64,000 nt of DNA. Origin: Veillonella agrestimuris. GTDB taxonomy: Bacteria > Bacillota > Negativicutes > Veillonellales > Veillonellaceae. The stretch spans positions 1-64,000 of the forward strand of contig NZ_CALPCS010000003.1 of the NCBI RefSeq assembly GCF_943193065.1. Reading direction: 5' to 3'. The translations under genes were made by a program, and so were the position numbers. Below, piece by piece: positions 62,312-64,000 of the stretch. Below the pieces are notes generated by a model. That model saw nothing but the letters and a program-made list of their open reading frames with translations, was not told where the DNA came from and did no database searches. Every line of letters begins with the position of its first letter. Within the stretch, counting starts at the first letter, position 1.

Positions 62312-62752
62312 ATGAATCCTAAAGCGTTAGCTTTTGATAAATTTTTAAAGGAAGAAGAAATCACCGCTTTTGAGCGTAAAGATTTTGAAGATGAAGACGG
62401 TACAGTTGTGTATCGGTCTTATATTAAATCGCCTTTATGGGACATGCCATTGTTCGTCATTTTAGATCATAGCATTTATAGTGTCATTCGATTAGTAGTC
62501 GGTCCTGAGAAGGTGACTGAACAAAATTTACAAGCTCTTAATGTTTTGATCAATCGTGAAAATGCGACATATAAGAACTTTAAATTGTATGTAGATGAAC
62601 AAGATAATAGTCTCTATTTAGATTGTATCTATATGAGTGCAGATGATGCTTTTGAACCAGCCTTAATGTATGCACTTATGACGTCTATTGTAGATTACAT
62701 TCCAGAAGCAGTGAGTTATTTCAAAGTTGCTTTTGACAGTCACATACAATAA
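62312..62752 (+). CDS. YbjN-like protein, copy 2
   Basis: 146 residues, with the same order of elements as the previous gene: VVYRSYIKSPLWDMPLFVILD, then LNVLINRENATYKNFKLYVDE and an end with DAFEPALMYALM. Identity between copies looks low (about one quarter by eye), so the duplication is old. AAGAGGT precedes the ATG. Together they may form a heterodimer. Confidence 0.65.
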   Translation: MNPKALAFDKFLKEEEITAFERKDFEDEDGTVVYRSYIKSPLWDMPLFVILDHSIYSVIRLVVGPEKVTEQNLQALNVLINRENATYKNFKLYVDEQDNSLYLDCIYMSADDAFEPALMYALMTSIVDYIPEAVSYFKVAFDSHIQ

Positions 62753-62800
62753 TTGTATAGTGAATAAAATTAAATAGAGTATTCATAAAATAGTTAATGA

Positions 62801-62843
62801 AAAAGAAGGTTTCTATGCGGATCCGCATAGGAACCTTCTTTTT
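62801..62843 (+). terminator. terminator of YbjN-like pair
   Basis: 19-bp stem AAAAGAAGGTT.CTATGCG / CGCATAG.AACCTTCTTTT with GATC loop, T5. Confidence 0.92.
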
Positions 62844-62922
62844 ATCATAAAAGTTTGAAAGTTAAAGTTCGGAATATAACGAATGATAAAAATATTTAAT
62901 ATAAAATTATTCGAAAAATTGG

Positions 62923-62951
62923 TTGACGGGTGATACACTCTTTGTTACAAT
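62923..62951 (+). promoter_or_regulatory. promoter of purE-purC
   Basis: TTGACG (62923-62928), 17-bp spacer, TACAAT (62946-62951). Both hexamers equal those of the poly-G promoter at 49311. Confidence 0.82.
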
Positions 62952-62977
62952 TTACGTAATGATTGGAGGCGATTAAT

Positions 62978-63079
62978 ATGATGAAGACTAATATGCAAGT
63001 AGTAATGAATGTCCATAAATTTAGTGTGCCTTCTTCTGTTAACGCTAGTGGTGCGCAAACTCGGCCTTTTGTGGGCTGA
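62978..63079 (+). CDS. 33-codon leader ORF ahead of purE
   Basis: ATG 62978 (or 62981) with GGAGG upstream, ending in TGA at 63077-63079. The product is a short basic peptide (MMKTNMQVVMNVHKF...FVG). Its last seven codons lie inside the terminator hairpin at 63058-63089, so a ribosome that finishes translation would hold the hairpin open or closed according to its speed. This is the layout of transcription attenuation. There is no run of one regulatory codon, so the signal is unclear. Confidence 0.55.
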   Translation: MMKTNMQVVMNVHKFSVPSSVNASGAQTRPFVG

Positions 63080-63089
63080 GTTTTTTTAT
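63058..63089 (+). terminator. attenuator terminator before purE
   Basis: 9-bp stem AACTCGGCC / GGCTGAGTT with a 7-nt loop and T7, placed between the promoter and purE and overlapping the leader ORF. Confidence 0.8.
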
Positions 63090-63102
63090 TTTAGGAGGAA
63101 CA

Positions 63103-63588
63103 ATGAAAGTTGGTATTATTATGGGCAGTAAGTCCGATATAAGTACGATGCAAGTTGCCGCTGCTATATTAAAAGAATTTGGAATGCCTTATGAAATGGT
63201 CATTGCATCTGCACATCGCACACCAGAAGCGGTAAAATCCTTTGTGGAGCGATTGGAGTCAGAAGGCGCTATTGCTTTTATTGCTGGCGCTGGTGCAGCA
63301 GCTCATCTACCAGGTGTAGTAGCTAGCTTTACTACATTGCCAGTCATTGGCGTACCTCTTAATGCAACAGCTTTAAAAGGAATTGATGCACTCTTGGCAA
63401 TCGTTCAAATGCCGTCAGGCATGCCTGTAGCAACTATGGCTGTGGATGGGGCTAAAAATGCTGCTCTATTTACTGTTCAAATTGGGGCTGCTTTCAATGA
63501 AGACTTGAAAGCACGATATGTAGCGTATCGGAAAGATATGGCCGATAAAGTGATGGCTGATAATGATGTATTACAACAGACTTTGTAG
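63103..63588 (+). CDS. purE: N5-carboxyaminoimidazole ribonucleotide mutase
   Basis: 161-residue class I PurE that moves the carboxyl group of N5-CAIR to give CAIR. TAGGAGGAAC precedes the ATG. The signatures VGIIMGSKSDISTM, VIASAHRTPE with the active His, GAGAAAHLPGVVAS and PVIGVPLNATALKG are intact. No purK is next to it; purC follows 91 bp on. Confidence 0.96.
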   Translation: MKVGIIMGSKSDISTMQVAAAILKEFGMPYEMVIASAHRTPEAVKSFVERLESEGAIAFIAGAGAAAHLPGVVASFTTLPVIGVPLNATALKGIDALLAIVQMPSGMPVATMAVDGAKNAALFTVQIGAAFNEDLKARYVAYRKDMADKVMADNDVLQQTL

Positions 63589-63679
63589 GAGTATATTGGA
63601 ATAGCGAAGGATTGCTAAATAATTGAAGTTTGAAATAGCTTGTTAGATACAATTGACGTAGTGTTACAGGAGGGATACC

Positions 63680-64000
63680 ATGGTGGCTATTAATTTAGAT
63701 AAATTAGAGTTATTGTACGAGGGTAAAGCAAAAGAAGTATATAAAACAGGTAGCTCTGCAGCGTATATCGTTCATTACAAAGATGATGCTACAGCTTTTA
63801 ATGGGGAAAAACACGATATTATTTTCGGAAAAGGTGTATTGAATAATAAAATTTCTTCTTTCTTTTTTGAATTGCTTAAAAATGAAGGGGTACCAACACA
63901 CTTCATTCGCCGTGAAGATGATCGAAATCAATTGGTGTTAACATTAGATATTCTTCCTCTAGAAGTTATTGTTCGAAATATTGCAGCTGGTTCAATGGCA
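63680..64000 (+). CDS. purC: SAICAR synthetase, partial at window end
   Basis: 107 codons are seen before the window stops. ATG 63680 follows [37 protein letters not shown] [12 protein letters not shown] and [12 protein letters not shown] are PurC landmarks. It ligates aspartate to CAIR. The remaining half lies beyond the window. It is co-oriented with purE and probably in its operon. Confidence 0.95.
   Translation, partial: MVAINLDKLELLYEGKAKEVYKTGSSAAYIVHYKDDATAFNGEKHDIIFGKGVLNNKISSFFFELLKNEGVPTHFIRREDDRNQLVLTLDILPLEVIVRNIAAGSMA

Noticed and set aside
1..64000. CRISPR array, prophage, rRNA operon or tRNA-Sec
   Set aside because: No regularly spaced repeats, phage structural genes, rRNA or long-acceptor tRNA with UCA anticodon were seen on either strand.

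Overview
The window looks like chromosome of a low-GC (roughly 40 %) diderm Firmicute of the class Negativicutes, most likely Veillonella or a close relative. Reasons: strong AGGAGG-type ribosome sites, sigma-A promoters, tight house-keeping operons, a single-chain PurL, lysine genes dapL plus ddh, and a selenium/molybdenum gene set typical of strict anaerobes. The genus is inference. There is no rRNA, CRISPR array or prophage; one tRNA (Ser-GGA) lies at 54478-54568.

Layout. 1-1.9 kb: three small unknown membrane proteins. 2.0-5.7 kb: polar amino-acid ABC transporter and a secreted unknown. 5.9-7.8 kb: universal stress protein, an ArsR-type metal sensor and an AEC carrier. 8.1-11.0 kb: molybdate transporter modABC with thiD behind tandem palindromes. 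11.1-11.7 kb: rubrerythrin with a long leader holding three near-identical palindromes. 12.2-14.5 kb: DUF951, then selD-yedF-DUF3343 (selenium activation). 14.6-18.2 kb: ychF, ddh, dapL. 18.5-21.1 kb: Bcr/CflA exporter and a secreted esterase-like protein. 21.2-22.2 kb: rpsF-ssb-rpsR. 22.4-24.9 kb: an operon of a Tat-exported ModA-like binding protein, a membrane polyferredoxin and a NifB-like radical SAM protein. 24.9-27.5 kb: selenium-type class V aminotransferase, YedE transporter and a second DUF3343. 27.6-30.0 kb: MerR regulator and a DXS-like thiamine enzyme behind a 19-bp-spacer MerR promoter. 30.3-36.4 kb: trmB, FtsW/RodA, uracil permease, NfeD-FloA. 36.6-47.5 kb: a protein of five tandem HTH units, TetR with MBL hydrolase, a TSUP-like carrier, UDG-like protein, pepT, OPT transporter, a lone amino-acid binding protein with a homocysteine methyltransferase, and a second MBL hydrolase.

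47.7-54.4 kb is the accessory island: a WYL-domain regulator, then five unrecognised or weakly recognised genes (two with glycine-rich membrane hairpins, one TerB-like, one large HNH-like/coiled-coil membrane protein, one Cys-cluster protein), with a decayed IS200 transposase at its right edge. The promoter in front of the five genes has a run of ten G inside its -35/-10 spacer, the classical arrangement of a phase-variable promoter. This is the best candidate for an undescribed system; the NifB-like operon is the second.

54.7-64.0 kb: flavodiiron protein fprA, purL with a divergent LysR regulator, xpt, two YbjN-like paralogues, and purE-purC behind a 33-codon leader ORF that runs into an intrinsic terminator (likely attenuation). 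purC is cut by the window end.

Functional links: modABC, selD-yedF, the YedE/aminotransferase cluster and the NifB-like operon together suggest a cell investing in molybdenum, selenium and complex Fe-S cofactors. Rubrerythrin and FprA fit oxygen defence in an anaerobe. purL, xpt, purE and purC form a scattered purine set.
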